Shown here: positions 1 through 6,996 of the stretch, in pieces
How positions within the stretch are numbered: position 1 is the stretch's first letter
How the letters are laid out: each line of letters begins with the position of its first letter
DNA from: Variovorax sp. Sphag1AA
GTDB taxonomy: Bacteria; Pseudomonadota; Gammaproteobacteria; Burkholderiales; Burkholderiaceae_C
Assembly (NCBI RefSeq): GCF_014192575.1
Contig: NZ_JACHYC010000003.1
Span: 798,861-862,860 of the forward strand
Direction of reading: 5' to 3'
DNA: 64,000 nucleotides
Translations under genes and position numbers: made by a program
The notes under the pieces: model-generated
Databases searched by the model: none
What the model saw: the letters and a program-made list of their open reading frames with translations, nothing else
Told to the model about the DNA's origin: nothing

Positions 1-476
1 ATCACTTCACCAACGAGCTGTTCAACATGATGGCGGGCGTGCAGACGCTGAGCGTGCACTACCGCGGCAACGCGCCCGCATTGCAGGACGTGCTGGCAGG
101 CGTTGCTGATTGCAGTCATCAGGGCGAGGTCAAGCAGTACGTCGATTCGGGCAAGCTCAAGCTGATCGCGACCGATGGCCGCCAGCGCGACCCGCGCTTT
201 CCCCAACTGAAGACCGTCGCCGAGAGCGGCCTGCCGGGCTATGAGCTCACCTGGTGGCAGGGTCTGACCATGCCGGCCGGCGCTCCGCCCGAAGTGGTCG
301 CGAAGCTGGTGCAGGCGCTGCGCACCGTGGCCGACGACCCCGACGTGCGCATGAGCGTGCGCGACTACGGACTGGCACCCGCCTATGGCGCGCCCGCCGC
401 GATGGAACAGACCATTCGCAGGGACATGACCCAGTTCCGCCGGATCGCCGCGCAATCGGAAATCGTCATCGAATAA
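1..476 (+). CDS. Bug/TctC-family tricarboxylate transporter binding protein, C-terminal part
   Basis: Only the C-terminal half is in the window; the frame is open from the left edge. Bug proteins are periplasmic solute-binding components of tripartite tricarboxylate transporters, or orphan binding proteins, usually 300-330 residues. Visible family features are the YRGNAPALQDVLAG stretch, the SGKLKLIA strand and the VAESGLPGYE motif followed by WWQG. The gene ends 11 bases before the next start, so it heads or continues an operon with the DUF35, thiolase-like and SDR genes. It probably supplies the carboxylate substrate of that pathway. The ligand cannot be read from the sequence. Confidence 0.85.
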   Translation, partial: HFTNELFNMMAGVQTLSVHYRGNAPALQDVLAGVADCSHQGEVKQYVDSGKLKLIATDGRQRDPRFPQLKTVAESGLPGYELTWWQGLTMPAGAPPEVVAKLVQALRTVADDPDVRMSVRDYGLAPAYGAPAAMEQTIRRDMTQFRRIAAQSEIVIE

Positions 477-487
477 AGGAGTACCGC

Positions 488-859
488 ATGACCGAACCGG
501 TCGAGTCGCCGCTGGCGATCTATCGACGCCACCTCGGGCGCGGCGAGCTGGCCTACCAGTACGACCCTGTCAGCGGACGCGCGGTGTTCTATCCGCGCGT
601 GGCCGAGGCGGGCCGCTCGGGGCTCGAATGGCGGATCAGCCGCGGCCTGGGCAGCGTGTATGCGACGACCGCGATCGGCACGCGCGATGGCGGCGAATAC
701 AACGTCGCGCTGATCGACCTCGATGAAGGCTTCCGCATGATGAGCCGCGTCGAAGGTCTGCCGGCCAACGAAGTACGCATCGGCACGCGGGTGCAGGTGC
801 GGATGCGCGCGAGCGAATCCGACGGCGTGCTGCCGGTCTTCGATCCGGTTGCCGGATGA
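488..859 (+). CDS. DUF35 OB-fold protein, thiolase partner
   Basis: A 123-residue protein with a strong ribosome site (AAAGGAG) before the ATG at 488. Sequence around GLEWRISRGLGSVYATTAI and DLDEGFRMMSRVEG fits the OB-fold half of DUF35 (acyl-CoA-associated) proteins. The N-terminal zinc-ribbon cysteines usual in DUF35 proteins are absent; I see no cysteine at all. Its TGA overlaps the ATG of the thiolase-like gene (ATGA at 856), implying translational coupling. DUF35 proteins commonly form complexes with thiolase-fold enzymes, including steroid side-chain aldolases of the Ltp2 type and acyltransferases. The role here is inferred from that pairing. Confidence 0.8.
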   Translation: MTEPVESPLAIYRRHLGRGELAYQYDPVSGRAVFYPRVAEAGRSGLEWRISRGLGSVYATTAIGTRDGGEYNVALIDLDEGFRMMSRVEGLPANEVRIGTRVQVRMRASESDGVLPVFDPVAG

Positions 860-2016
860 GCACGCCCGCATTGCGTCGCGGCTCGGTCGCCATCGTGGGC
901 GTGGCAGAGACCGGCATGGGAGAGGCCCCGGCCGGAACCCATCCGGTGGATCTCATGGGCCAGGGCGTCATGCGCGCGCTCGATGAATGTGGGCTGCGGC
1001 TTGCCGACGTGGATGGCGTCTTCGGCGCGGCGATGCAACTGCGCATGCCGACGCTCGCCATCTGCGAATACCTCGGCCTGCAGCCGCGTTACCAGGACGG
1101 CACCAACATCGGCGGTTCCTCGTTCATGTCGCTGCTCGCACACGCGCAGGCGGCCATCGAGCATGGGCTGTGCGAGGTGGCGGTGATCGCCTATGGCAGC
1201 ACGCAGAGGACCATCGGGCGGGCGAATCTGCAGCCGCCGGACCCCAATCCCTACGAGGCACCCTACCGGCCGTTGCTGCCCGCCAGCGCCTATGCGCTCG
1301 CCGCTTCGCGGCACATGCACGCTTTCGGCACGACGCGCGAGCAGCTTGCGTCCGTCGCTGTGGCGGCCCGCGAGTGGGCCCTGCGCAACCCCGCCGCCTG
1401 GGAGAAGGAACCGCTCACCGTCCGGCAAGTGCTCGATGCGCGCCCGGTCAGCCGGCCGCTCACGGTGCGCGACTGCTGCCTTGTGACCGACGGCGGCGGC
1501 GCGATCGTGGTGACGTCAGCCGAACGTGCGCGCGCGCTGCGCAAGCCGCCGGTCTTCGTCCTCGGCACGGGCGAAGCGACCACGCATCTCACCATCGGCA
1601 GCATGCCCGACCTCACGATCACCGCCGCGGCGGAGTCCGGCCGCCTCGCCTACGGGATGGCGGGCCTGCGCGCTGCCGACATCGACGTGGTCGAGGTCTA
1701 TGACGCCTTCACCATCTCCACCCTGCTCTTCCTCGAAGACCTCGGGTTCTGCCCCAAGGGCGAAGGCGGGCGCTTCGTCGCCGACGGCGCAATCGCGCCG
1801 GGAGGCCGGCTGCCGGTCAATACCAACGGGGGCGGACTCTCCTATGGGCATCCAGGGATGTACGGCCTCTACGTACTCATCGAAGCGGTGCGGCAGCTTC
1901 GCGGCGAGTGCGGCGCGCGGCAACTCCCGCGCCATGTAACGGCCATCGCGCACGGCAACGGCGGCGTGCTGTCGAGTCAGTCCACCGTGGTGCTTGGAAC
2001 GTCGGCCGCCTTGTGA
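856..2016 (+). CDS. Thiolase-like protein (SCP-x/lipid-transfer type) lacking the usual nucleophilic Cys
   Basis: A 386-residue thiolase-superfamily protein of the sterol-carrier/lipid-transfer branch. It shows the YDAFT motif and the NTNGGGLSYGHPGMYG loop, whose histidine is conserved in thiolases. Where true thiolases have their acyl-accepting cysteine (after the TN of TNIGGSSF) there is G-G-S-S, and the C-terminal cysteine loop reads AHGNGG. A claisen-type acetyltransferase reaction is therefore unlikely. Ltp2-type retro-aldolases share this loss and also pair with DUF35 partners, so a CoA-thioester aldolase is a reasonable guess. The start overlaps the DUF35 stop codon. An SDR of hydroxyacyl-CoA dehydrogenase type follows. 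Confidence 0.85.
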   Translation: MSTPALRRGSVAIVGVAETGMGEAPAGTHPVDLMGQGVMRALDECGLRLADVDGVFGAAMQLRMPTLAICEYLGLQPRYQDGTNIGGSSFMSLLAHAQAAIEHGLCEVAVIAYGSTQRTIGRANLQPPDPNPYEAPYRPLLPASAYALAASRHMHAFGTTREQLASVAVAAREWALRNPAAWEKEPLTVRQVLDARPVSRPLTVRDCCLVTDGGGAIVVTSAERARALRKPPVFVLGTGEATTHLTIGSMPDLTITAAAESGRLAYGMAGLRAADIDVVEVYDAFTISTLLFLEDLGFCPKGEGGRFVADGAIAPGGRLPVNTNGGGLSYGHPGMYGLYVLIEAVRQLRGECGARQLPRHVTAIAHGNGGVLSSQSTVVLGTSAAL

Positions 2017-2049
2017 CGGCAGCCATCCTTCAACCTTCATCGAGAAACC

Positions 2050-2985
2050 ATGACATCGAACGAATCGGCAGGCCTGCTCGCAGACAAGGTGATCCTGGTG
2101 ACCGGCGCAGGCGGCGGCATCGGCCGCCACATCGCGCTCCATGCGGCGCGCGAAGGCGCGAGCGTGGTGGTCAACGACCTGGGCAGCACGGTGGGCGGCG
2201 ATGGCCGCGATGCCGCGCGCGCCGCCCAGGTGGCCGCGGACATCGAGTCCGCAGGGGGCCGCGCAGTCGCGAACACCGATTCGGTGACCGACTGGGAAGC
2301 GGCCCAGCGCATGGTGCAGTCGGCGGTAGGCACCTTCGGGAGGCTCGACGCGGTGATCAACAACGCCGGCATCCTGCGCGACAGAATCTTCCACCAGCTC
2401 GGCGTGGACGAGTTTGACGCGGTCGTCAAGGTGCACCTGTATGGCGCGTTCCATCTGAGCCGCGCAGCAGCGAGCCTGTTCCGCGCGCAGGGCTCGGGCG
2501 CCCTGGTGCACATGACCTCGACCAGCGGCCTCATCGGCAACCTGGGACAGGCCAACTACGCGGCGGCCAAGCTCGGCATCGTCGGCTTGTCGCGATCGAT
2601 CTCGCTGGACATGGCGCGCTTCAATGTGCGCTCCAACTGCATCGCGCCGACCGCGTTCAGCCGAATGATCGAGTCGATCCCCGGCCAGTCCGCGGAAGAG
2701 CAGGCGAGGTTCCGCGAAAAGCTGAAGGCCACCGTGCGCGCGGACCAGGTCGCGCCGCTTGCCGTTTTCCTCGCGAGCGACGCTGCGTGCGAAGTGAGCG
2801 GACAGGTCTTCGGCGTGCGCGGCAACGAGGTGTACCTCTACAGCCAGCCGCGGCCGGTGCGCACGATGCACTGCGACGCGGGCTGGTCGCCACGGCGGCT
2901 GGCCGAACAGATGCTGCCCGCCTTCCGGCCTTCCCTGACACCCCTGGACCGCGCCCGCGACGTGTTCGCGTGGGACGCCGTCTGA
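2050..2985 (+). CDS. SDR oxidoreductase, (3R)-hydroxyacyl-CoA dehydrogenase type
   Basis: A 311-residue classical short-chain dehydrogenase. It has TGAGGGIG at residues 18-25 (cofactor binding), NNAG near residue 105 and catalytic YAAAK near 170, with an upstream serine in the TSTSG strand. The acidic residue after beta-2 (VVVNDLG) favours NAD(H). The long C-terminal tail beyond the Rossmann fold resembles the dehydrogenase domain of peroxisomal multifunctional enzyme 2. It lies 33 bases after the thiolase-like gene and probably oxidises a hydroxyacyl-CoA in the same pathway. Confidence 0.88.
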   Translation: MTSNESAGLLADKVILVTGAGGGIGRHIALHAAREGASVVVNDLGSTVGGDGRDAARAAQVAADIESAGGRAVANTDSVTDWEAAQRMVQSAVGTFGRLDAVINNAGILRDRIFHQLGVDEFDAVVKVHLYGAFHLSRAAASLFRAQGSGALVHMTSTSGLIGNLGQANYAAAKLGIVGLSRSISLDMARFNVRSNCIAPTAFSRMIESIPGQSAEEQARFREKLKATVRADQVAPLAVFLASDAACEVSGQVFGVRGNEVYLYSQPRPVRTMHCDAGWSPRRLAEQMLPAFRPSLTPLDRARDVFAWDAV

Positions 2986-2989
2986 AACC

Positions 2990-3343
2990 ATGGAGACACC
3001 ACGCATGAAAGACGTCGTCCTCGTGACAGGTTCGGGCCGCGCGGGCACGGTCGAGAAGCTCGACGCCGCGGCCGTGCGGCGGATCCTTGACGTCGACGTC
3101 GTGGGCCTGGCGCGCGAGCTCGCACCGGACGGCATCCGCGTGAACGCGGTCCTGCCGGGGATCATCGAGACCGCGATCCACGAGAAGGCCGGACTCGCCG
3201 CGAAGATGCCGGACCTGCTGCAACTGGTGCCGATGCGCCGCATCGGGCAGCCCGAGGAATGCGCGCAGGCCATCGCCTGGCTGCTGTCGGACCGGGCCTC
3301 CTACGTGAGCGGCGCAGTGCTTCCCGTGACGGGCGCGCGTTGA
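2990..3343 (+). pseudogene. Internally deleted SDR remnant
   Basis: The frame starts like an SDR (KDVVLVTGSGRAG, residues 6-18). It jumps to LDAAAVRRILDVDVVG, which in full SDRs lies near residue 100. It jumps again to LARELAPDGIRVNAVLPG, normally after the catalytic tyrosine, and then continues intact to the C-terminus. The NNAG motif and the YxxxK active site are both missing. At 117 residues (112 from the ATG at 3005) it is less than half the usual length. The two losses are in frame, so a protein may still be made, but it should not be a dehydrogenase. Its last 43 bases overlap the end of the converging DUF4760 gene. Confidence 0.75.
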
Positions 3344-4050
3344 GCCTGCAGTGAAGCGGCCGTGTCCGCCGGCGGCGGAAACGAGACCACCCGCGGCCGC
3401 TGCAGCCGCTTGTCGTACCACAGCTCGTAGAGCCAGCTGAGGTTCTCCAGTGAGCTGAACGTCACCTGCGCGCGCCTGCCCGCGGCCGTGCGCGGCCCGC
3501 CGGCGATCAGCGCGCCGCTGGCCTCGTAGAGGCTGCAGACCACGTCGCGCAGCGTGCGGCGCATGAGCTTCTCGTCGAGGTCGCCGTAGCGGATGCCGAC
3601 CGCGATGAACTCCAGGTAGCTCAGCACGTAGCGCAGCGAAGGCAGGCGCGCGTCGGGACTGTCGGTTTCGATTTCCTCCTCGGTCAAGTACCGCATGCCG
3701 TGGCGATGGAAGTAGCGCATGTGAACGATCATCGCCTGCTCCATGTAGGTCTGTGACAGGCGCGACTGGAGCAGGATGTTGATGGTGTGCTGGCGAATGC
3801 CGTTTCGGATCGCCACCATCGACGAGATGATCCAGCCCACAATGGCAGCCACCACGCCGAACAGCAGGATCCACTGCCCCTTCTCCAGCCGGAACTGCGG
3901 TGTTTCGATGCCGAGGAGCGATCCGTCGGCTTCGGAGTGGACGAAACATGCCAATGCCAGGAGCAGCAGGCACAGCAGCGCCTGAAGCAGCGGACTGGGA
4001 CTGCGCGGCCTGCGCCTGCGACAGAGCCGCCGTATCGAGTGCCAGGACAC
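3301..4050 (-). CDS. DUF4760-like membrane protein
   Basis: A 249-residue protein with two N-terminal membrane segments (about residues 20-38 and 58-80) and a cytoplasmic region rich in charged helices. The second segment followed by RNGIRQHTINILLQSR and YMEQAMIVH resembles DUF4760 proteins, whose function is unknown. Translation probably starts at GTG, 3 bases after the stop of the upstream metallo-hydrolase, so the two are cotranscribed. The 3' end overlaps the SDR remnant on the other strand. The family assignment is from memory of the pattern and is moderately secure. Confidence 0.7.
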   Translation of the reverse strand: MSWHSIRRLCRRRRPRSPSPLLQALLCLLLLALACFVHSEADGSLLGIETPQFRLEKGQWILLFGVVAAIVGWIISSMVAIRNGIRQHTINILLQSRLSQTYMEQAMIVHMRYFHRHGMRYLTEEEIETDSPDARLPSLRYVLSYLEFIAVGIRYGDLDEKLMRRTLRDVVCSLYEASGALIAGGPRTAAGRRAQVTFSSLENLSWLYELWYDKRLQRPRVVSFPPPADTAASLQAQRAPVTGSTAPLT

Positions 4051-4053
4051 GTT

Positions 4054-4914
4054 TCAGGCGAAGCTGCCGGCGGGCGCCGTGCGCGGGATGTAGGGCGCGG
4101 CCGGCTGCAGGCCATCCGGAAACTCGAAGGGGTTGTGCGCGCTGAAGAGCTTCACCTCGGGATGGTCGGCGGTGAGACTGCGCAGGCGGTCCTGGTTGTA
4201 GAAGCGCATCCGGCGATTGGTGGTGACCGCGAACTGGAAAAGGCCGACCTTGAGCGCGCACTTGCGCACCGGCCCTTTCACTTCGCGCGGATCGAAGTAG
4301 GCGTCACCCGCATGGAGGAGCCAGCCGTCCTCGCCCTGCACCGCGACGCCGCAATGCCCAAGCGTGTGGCCGAAGAGAGGGATCAGCAAGATCTCGGGCG
4401 GCAGGCCCGCGAGTTCGCGCACCGCCTCGAAGCCGAGCCAGCGCTCGCCTTCGACCGCATACGGCTGGAAGTCCGGCCCGTGCGCCCACATCGCAGGCAT
4501 ATAGCGATGTCGCGCCTTGAAGGTCCTGCGCTCCATCGCAGCCTTCAGTTCCGTCGCGTGCAGATGCACCTTGGCCGCGGGAAAGTCCGACAGGCCGCCC
4601 ACATGGTCGAGGTCCATGTGCGTGAGAACGATGTGCTTCACATCCGACGGTTGATAGCCCATCGCCTTGATCTGCTCGATCGCCGCGAGTTTCGGGTCGC
4701 GCCGCGGATTGGCGTAGCCGTATGCGAACATGTACCCGAGCCGCGAAGGCATGTTCGCGTAGTCGGCAGTGCCCAGGCCCGTATCGACGAGGACGAGGCC
4801 GCTGGAAGGCGTCTCGATTAGGAGTACATGACACGCGAGCTGCTGGCCATGAATCGTCAGCCGCTGGATGCATGCGCAGTTGAGGTGGTGGACTTTCAAT
4901 CGTACGTAGGACAT
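4054..4914 (-). CDS. MBL-fold metallo-hydrolase, N-acyl homoserine lactonase-like
   Basis: A 286-residue metallo-beta-lactamase-fold hydrolase. Metal-site motifs are HMDLDH (about residue 115), the histidine of FGHTLGHCGV, the aspartate of LLHAGDAYFD and the histidine of SAHNPFEF. The overall layout matches the AiiA-type AHL lactonase family, which opens lactone rings. The first motif reads HxDxDH rather than HxHxDH, so one zinc ligand differs. Two candidate TetR operators lie 17 to 76 bases upstream of the ATG, and the DUF4760 gene follows in the same operon. Substrate could be an AHL or another lactone or ester. Confidence 0.82.
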   Translation of the reverse strand: MSYVRLKVHHLNCACIQRLTIHGQQLACHVLLIETPSSGLVLVDTGLGTADYANMPSRLGYMFAYGYANPRRDPKLAAIEQIKAMGYQPSDVKHIVLTHMDLDHVGGLSDFPAAKVHLHATELKAAMERRTFKARHRYMPAMWAHGPDFQPYAVEGERWLGFEAVRELAGLPPEILLIPLFGHTLGHCGVAVQGEDGWLLHAGDAYFDPREVKGPVRKCALKVGLFQFAVTTNRRMRFYNQDRLRSLTADHPEVKLFSAHNPFEFPDGLQPAAPYIPRTAPAGSFA

Positions 4915-4930
4915 GAAGGCCTCCTGAAGC

Positions 4931-4944
4931 GGAATGAATATTCC
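4931..4944. promoter_or_regulatory. Candidate TetR operator 1
   Basis: GGAAT-N4-ATTCC inverted repeat, 17 bases upstream of the lactonase-like ATG. The same GAAT-N4-ATTC core occurs at 4979 and 5662, all within the lactonase/TetR locus. Confidence 0.6.
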
Positions 4945-4978
4945 CTTTTACTCTAGGCGGTGATCTCCCATCCGTCAA

Positions 4979-4990
4979 GAATGAACATTC
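4979..4990. promoter_or_regulatory. Candidate TetR operator 2
   Basis: GAAT-N4-ATTC, followed by C and a T-rich run much as in operator 1 (CCCTTTTAC and CCTTTTTAC). The two copies therefore look like a direct repeat about 47 bases apart. They lie between the tetR stop and the lactonase start. Confidence 0.6.
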
Positions 4991-5039
4991 CTTTTTACAT
5001 CTGGCGCGGGACGAACGTCGCTGCGCTCATGCCCATGGG

Positions 5040-5642
5040 TCAGGGATTGCTGTCCATCAGTCCGGCCAGGCCACGTGCCTGTTTTCTTGGATCGGCATCG
5101 CGGGTGACTGCGGACTGGACCACGAAGCCCAGTATCAGCGACTGGAGCGTCATCGCCATCTCGTCCGGCGAGACATTCTTCGCCACCACGCCGGCCTTCT
5201 GCCAGTGAGTGACGCGTGCACGTACCCGTTCGCGGAAAAGCAGGTAGAAGTCGCGCACCATTACGCGCACTGCCTCGTTGCGCTGCGCCTCGCTCCAGCC
5301 ATGCACGGCGAGCGATGACAAATGAAAGTCGTTGCGCTTGCTGTACTTCGCGATGGCCTCCACCACCTGGCCGACGAACTCCGCGGGCCCAGCGCTCGAT
5401 TCGCTCTCGACCACCGGCCCGAGGACCGCGCCGAGGTCGGTCAGCGAACCGCGGATCGCCTCGAAGATGATGTCGTCCTTGCCTTTGAAATACCGGTACA
5501 TCGCACCGGCCGACAACTTCGACTCCTTGATGATGTCCTCCATCGTCGTCGAGTGGATGCCGTACCGGTGGAAGCAATTCCAGGCCGCCTCAAGGATCTG
5601 GCTGCGGCGCTCTTCTCTTTGCTCGTCGTTGATCTTGGGCAT
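5040..5642 (-). CDS. TetR/AcrR-family transcriptional regulator
   Basis: The start is taken at the ATG at 5642 (MPKINDEQREERR), giving 200 residues, the family norm; longer in-frame starts lack a TetR-like sequence. The N-terminal helix-turn-helix covers RSQILEAAWNCFHRYGIHSTTMEDI and KLSAGAMYRYFKGKDDI (about residues 13-55). The C-terminal ligand domain is divergent. Both this gene and the lactonase operon read leftward. The three GAAT-N4-ATTC repeats, one 20 bases upstream of its own start and two before the lactonase, suggest autoregulation and repression of the lactonase operon. Confidence 0.88.
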   Translation of the reverse strand: MPKINDEQREERRSQILEAAWNCFHRYGIHSTTMEDIIKESKLSAGAMYRYFKGKDDIIFEAIRGSLTDLGAVLGPVVESESSAGPAEFVGQVVEAIAKYSKRNDFHLSSLAVHGWSEAQRNEAVRVMVRDFYLLFRERVRARVTHWQKAGVVAKNVSPDEMAMTLQSLILGFVVQSAVTRDADPRKQARGLAGLMDSNP

Positions 5643-5661
5643 GGCGAAGCGTCTCGAAGAA

Positions 5662-5675
5662 AGAATATTCATTCT
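5662..5675. promoter_or_regulatory. Candidate TetR operator 3 (autoregulatory)
   Basis: AGAAT-N4-ATTCT inverted repeat 20 bases upstream of the tetR ATG, with the same core and spacing as operators 1 and 2. Confidence 0.6.
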
Positions 5676-5715
5676 ATTTTCGTCTCTCCAACGTATTTGT
5701 CGTTTTCGCGACCGT

Positions 5716-6012
5716 CGCAATATCGCGGCCTTTGATGCGTCCGGGAACTACAAGTCGGGGCCGATACTCAGCAAGTCTCAAGGCCGCATCCTGGCCACGA
5801 TGAATTCGTCCGGATCAATTCAGAGCTTCTCGGTGCTCGATCAAAGCGGAAAGGTGCTTTGCAACGGAAGTGGTGGCGTCAGCAATAGCTTGCCCAACGT
5901 GAACTACTGCTGGGCTACGATCAGCGCCGGAACCAAGTATCAGGTCGTTGCGAAGGGCGACGGCAATCAGTACCTCCAGTTCGTCGTATCCACACGCGCA
6001 GCGGGCAAGTAG
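5716..6012 (+). pseudogene. C-terminal fragment of an unrecognised, probably secreted, protein
   Basis: An open frame ends at 6012. Its last 95 or so residues have protein-like composition, rich in Ser, Gly and Asn with two cysteines (KVLCNG, NYCWATI), ending in QYLQFVVSTRAAGK. No convincing start or ribosome site is present; an internal ATG at 5800 would give about 70 residues. The upstream part of the frame runs antisense through tetR and is not coding. I read this as the tail of a gene truncated at the tetR promoter. The family was not recognised. Confidence 0.35.
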
Positions 6013-6383
6013 TCGGAACCAGTTTGCGATCGAGGGAGGGCATCCTGCTTCGACCCTCGTCAGCTGCAAAATAAGGGTTCGATGCCACGGTTCGGTGCCG
6101 TTGCCCGCATGTCCTCCGCTCCGGTCACGTCCTCCACGTCGTGGCATCGACGGACGAGTGCACTATCTGAAGCTGCCAGCCGGTACTGACCTCGCAGAAC
6201 TGCCCATACACGGCATCGTGGAGGCGAGGACGCCGGGCCGTTACTGGCCGGACATAGACGGGCACGTTACAGGCGGTCGGCTCAAGGTTTCGTAGTGCAT
6301 ATCCGATGGGACCGCTCTCACTGCACTGCCGGCTTGGTCAGGACGAACTCCTGCGGCGGCACCGGGCCCGAAGGTGCCGGTCG
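6013..6383. other. Gap with a possible relaxase remnant
   Basis: No intact gene. In one plus-strand frame, 6143-6229 reads GRVHYLKLPAGTDLAELPI followed by HGIVEAR. This resembles a short segment of the DUF3363 region of conjugative VirD2-like relaxases. Nothing similar is readable on either side. It may be a scar of a lost integrative or conjugative element. Confidence 0.35.
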
Positions 6384-6399
6384 CCGGCTCCCCAGCCGG
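6384..6399 (-). terminator. Stem-loop after the DUF6790-like gene
   Basis: CCGGCT-CCCC-AGCCGG, a perfect 6-bp stem with a 4-base loop, 4 bases beyond the stop codon of the leftward gene. There is no T-run, so it is at most a weak or Rho-assisted terminator. Confidence 0.3.
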
Positions 6400-6403
6400 T
6401 CAT

Positions 6404-6949
6404 TCAACGCAAAATCAAAGGCACAGGTTCTGCGTGATACGTTGGCGGGCGACTTGCCCAAAGCAGGGCGAAGCCGGCCATGGGAACGAATATGTCCGCA
6501 TAGAACATCAGTCCCGCATTGCCGGGCGCGAAATTGTGGGCGGTGACCATTTCGCGCAGGTGGCCGACCGCTGCGCCGAGGGTAAAGATGCTTGGGCCCA
6601 GGATGGCAGCCAGGCGCATGTCGAAGCTGCGGAACGCCGCCAGGAGGCCGACCGCTGAGAAGCCCAGGCTGGCCATGCCGACCTCCAGTTGGAAAGGGCT
6701 GTCGGCCCACCCGATGAATTGGGCCGACAGCGCACCGAAGAAGACGTGCATCACGAAGTTGTAGAAGTTGTAGATGCCCACACTGAAGAAAACGAACCAG
6801 CGCAGCAAGGCCTCGACGATGTCAGCGCGGACCCATGGGCGGTGCTGGCGCGCGATGGCCGCGGCTGAGACAAGGAACCCGATCACAAGGAAGGTCAGCG
6901 GATAGTTGGCCAATACGAAATGGATCGTGGCCCTGATGAAATCAGCCAT
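6404..6949 (-). CDS. Small integral membrane protein (DUF6790-like)
   Basis: A 181-residue protein with about five hydrophobic segments (residues 12-34, 48-70, 85-108, 113-130, 150-168). Distinctive stretches are YNFYNFVMHVFFG, QLEVGMASLGFS and GHLREMVTAHNFAPGNAG. It resembles the uncharacterised DUF6790 family. It follows the carotenoid-oxygenase-family gene by 47 bases on the same strand and is probably cotranscribed. Function is unknown; it might serve the exported dioxygenase or its hydrophobic substrate. Confidence 0.72.
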   Translation of the reverse strand: MADFIRATIHFVLANYPLTFLVIGFLVSAAAIARQHRPWVRADIVEALLRWFVFFSVGIYNFYNFVMHVFFGALSAQFIGWADSPFQLEVGMASLGFSAVGLLAAFRSFDMRLAAILGPSIFTLGAAVGHLREMVTAHNFAPGNAGLMFYADIFVPMAGFALLWASRPPTYHAEPVPLILR

Positions 6950-6996
6950 TTGCTCTCCTCATTGAAGTTCAGCGCATTGCCGTCGGTCGGCGTTCA

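Noticed and set aside
1516..3273. A long leftward frame over the thiolase and SDR genes
   Set aside because: Antisense to two well-supported genes, with composition typical of shadows.
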